Source: Burkholderiaceae bacterium (GTDB lineage Bacteria > Pseudomonadota > Gammaproteobacteria > Burkholderiales > Burkholderiaceae_C). From it: a stretch of 15,253 nt of DNA. The position numbers and the translations under genes are program-made. Below the pieces are notes generated by a model. The model worked only from the letters and a program-made list of their open reading frames with translations, did not search any database and was not told the DNA's origin. The DNA is taken from positions 1 to 15,253 of the forward strand of contig JALQVJ010000020.1 in NCBI GenBank assembly GCA_023260355.1. The letters run 5' to 3'. Below, in pieces: positions 15,141-15,253 of this stretch (position 1 is its first letter; each line of letters starts with the position of its first letter).

Positions 15141-15253
15141 ATGACCATCGTCAAAGCAGACATCATCAAAGACAACGCACGCGGTGCAGCCGATACCGGT
15201 AGCCCCGAAGTGCAAGTGGCTTTGTTGACCGCTCGTATCAACGAGTTGACTCC
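15141..15253 (+). CDS. rpsO: 30S ribosomal protein S15 (5' part only)
   Basis: The first 37 codons are present and the window ends inside the gene (the full protein is about 89 residues). [31 protein letters not shown] and NELT are the conserved S15 N-terminus. S15 is a primary binder of the 16S central domain and nucleates the 30S platform. AGGAAA about 8 bases before the ATG is a good ribosome binding site. It has its own promoter and a long structured leader. pnp usually follows rpsO but lies outside the window. Confidence 0.96.
   Translation, partial: MTIVKADIIKDNARGAADTGSPEVQVALLTARINELT

Noticed and set aside
1..15253. Mobile elements, CRISPR arrays, tRNA or rRNA genes, defence islands
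   Set aside because: I looked for long terminal or spaced direct repeats, transposase or integrase motifs, tRNA-like cloverleafs and atypical gene blocks and found none. All sizeable genes are recognisable core or widely shared families.

Overview
This window looks like chromosomal housekeeping DNA from a betaproteobacterium, most likely order Burkholderiales and plausibly Comamonadaceae. The evidence is GC-rich codon usage, the protein sequences (S15, S21, SuhB, TrmJ, SUMT), and the gene order suhB / trmJ-cysE and rpsU-yqeY. The taxonomic call is inferred from recognition; no search was run. I see no insertion sequences, phage genes, CRISPR arrays, rRNA or tRNA. Genes are tightly packed and no gap without a gene exceeds about 175 bases.

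Layout. (1) 131-1438 (+): a major-facilitator transporter, meeting tail to tail with the next unit. (2) 1445-6744 (-): a likely four-gene operon read suhB, mutS, an Anbu-type proteasome homologue, then an alpha/beta hydrolase. mutS and anbu share an ATGA stop/start overlap, and the hydrolase starts 8 bases after anbu. (3) 6893-8440 (+): trmJ and cysE, divergent from suhB. (4) 8465-10506 (-): darP (yjgA), mogA (ATGA overlap) and mtnN, convergent with cysE. (5) 10566-11981 (+): pmbA/tldE, divergent from darP. (6) 12140-13787 (-): cobA (SUMT), rpsU and yqeY, with a strong intrinsic terminator between rpsU and yqeY. (7) 13925-15253 (+): tsaD and the start of rpsO, which has a good promoter and a structured leader.

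Functional themes are translation and RNA modification (tsaD, trmJ, rpsO, rpsU, darP, yqeY, suhB), genome maintenance (mutS), sulfur and cofactor metabolism (cysE, mtnN, cobA for siroheme, mogA for molybdenum cofactor) and protein turnover (anbu, pmbA).

I do not see an undescribed multi-gene defence or mobile system. The points most worth checking are: the Anbu protease gene translationally coupled to mutS, away from its usual partners; rpsU-yqeY without dnaG-rpoD downstream, with a terminator that leaves no room for a yqeY promoter; a two-tier stem in the rpsO leader; and AT-rich, inverted-repeat control DNA just upstream of a cobA start codon that has almost no leader.
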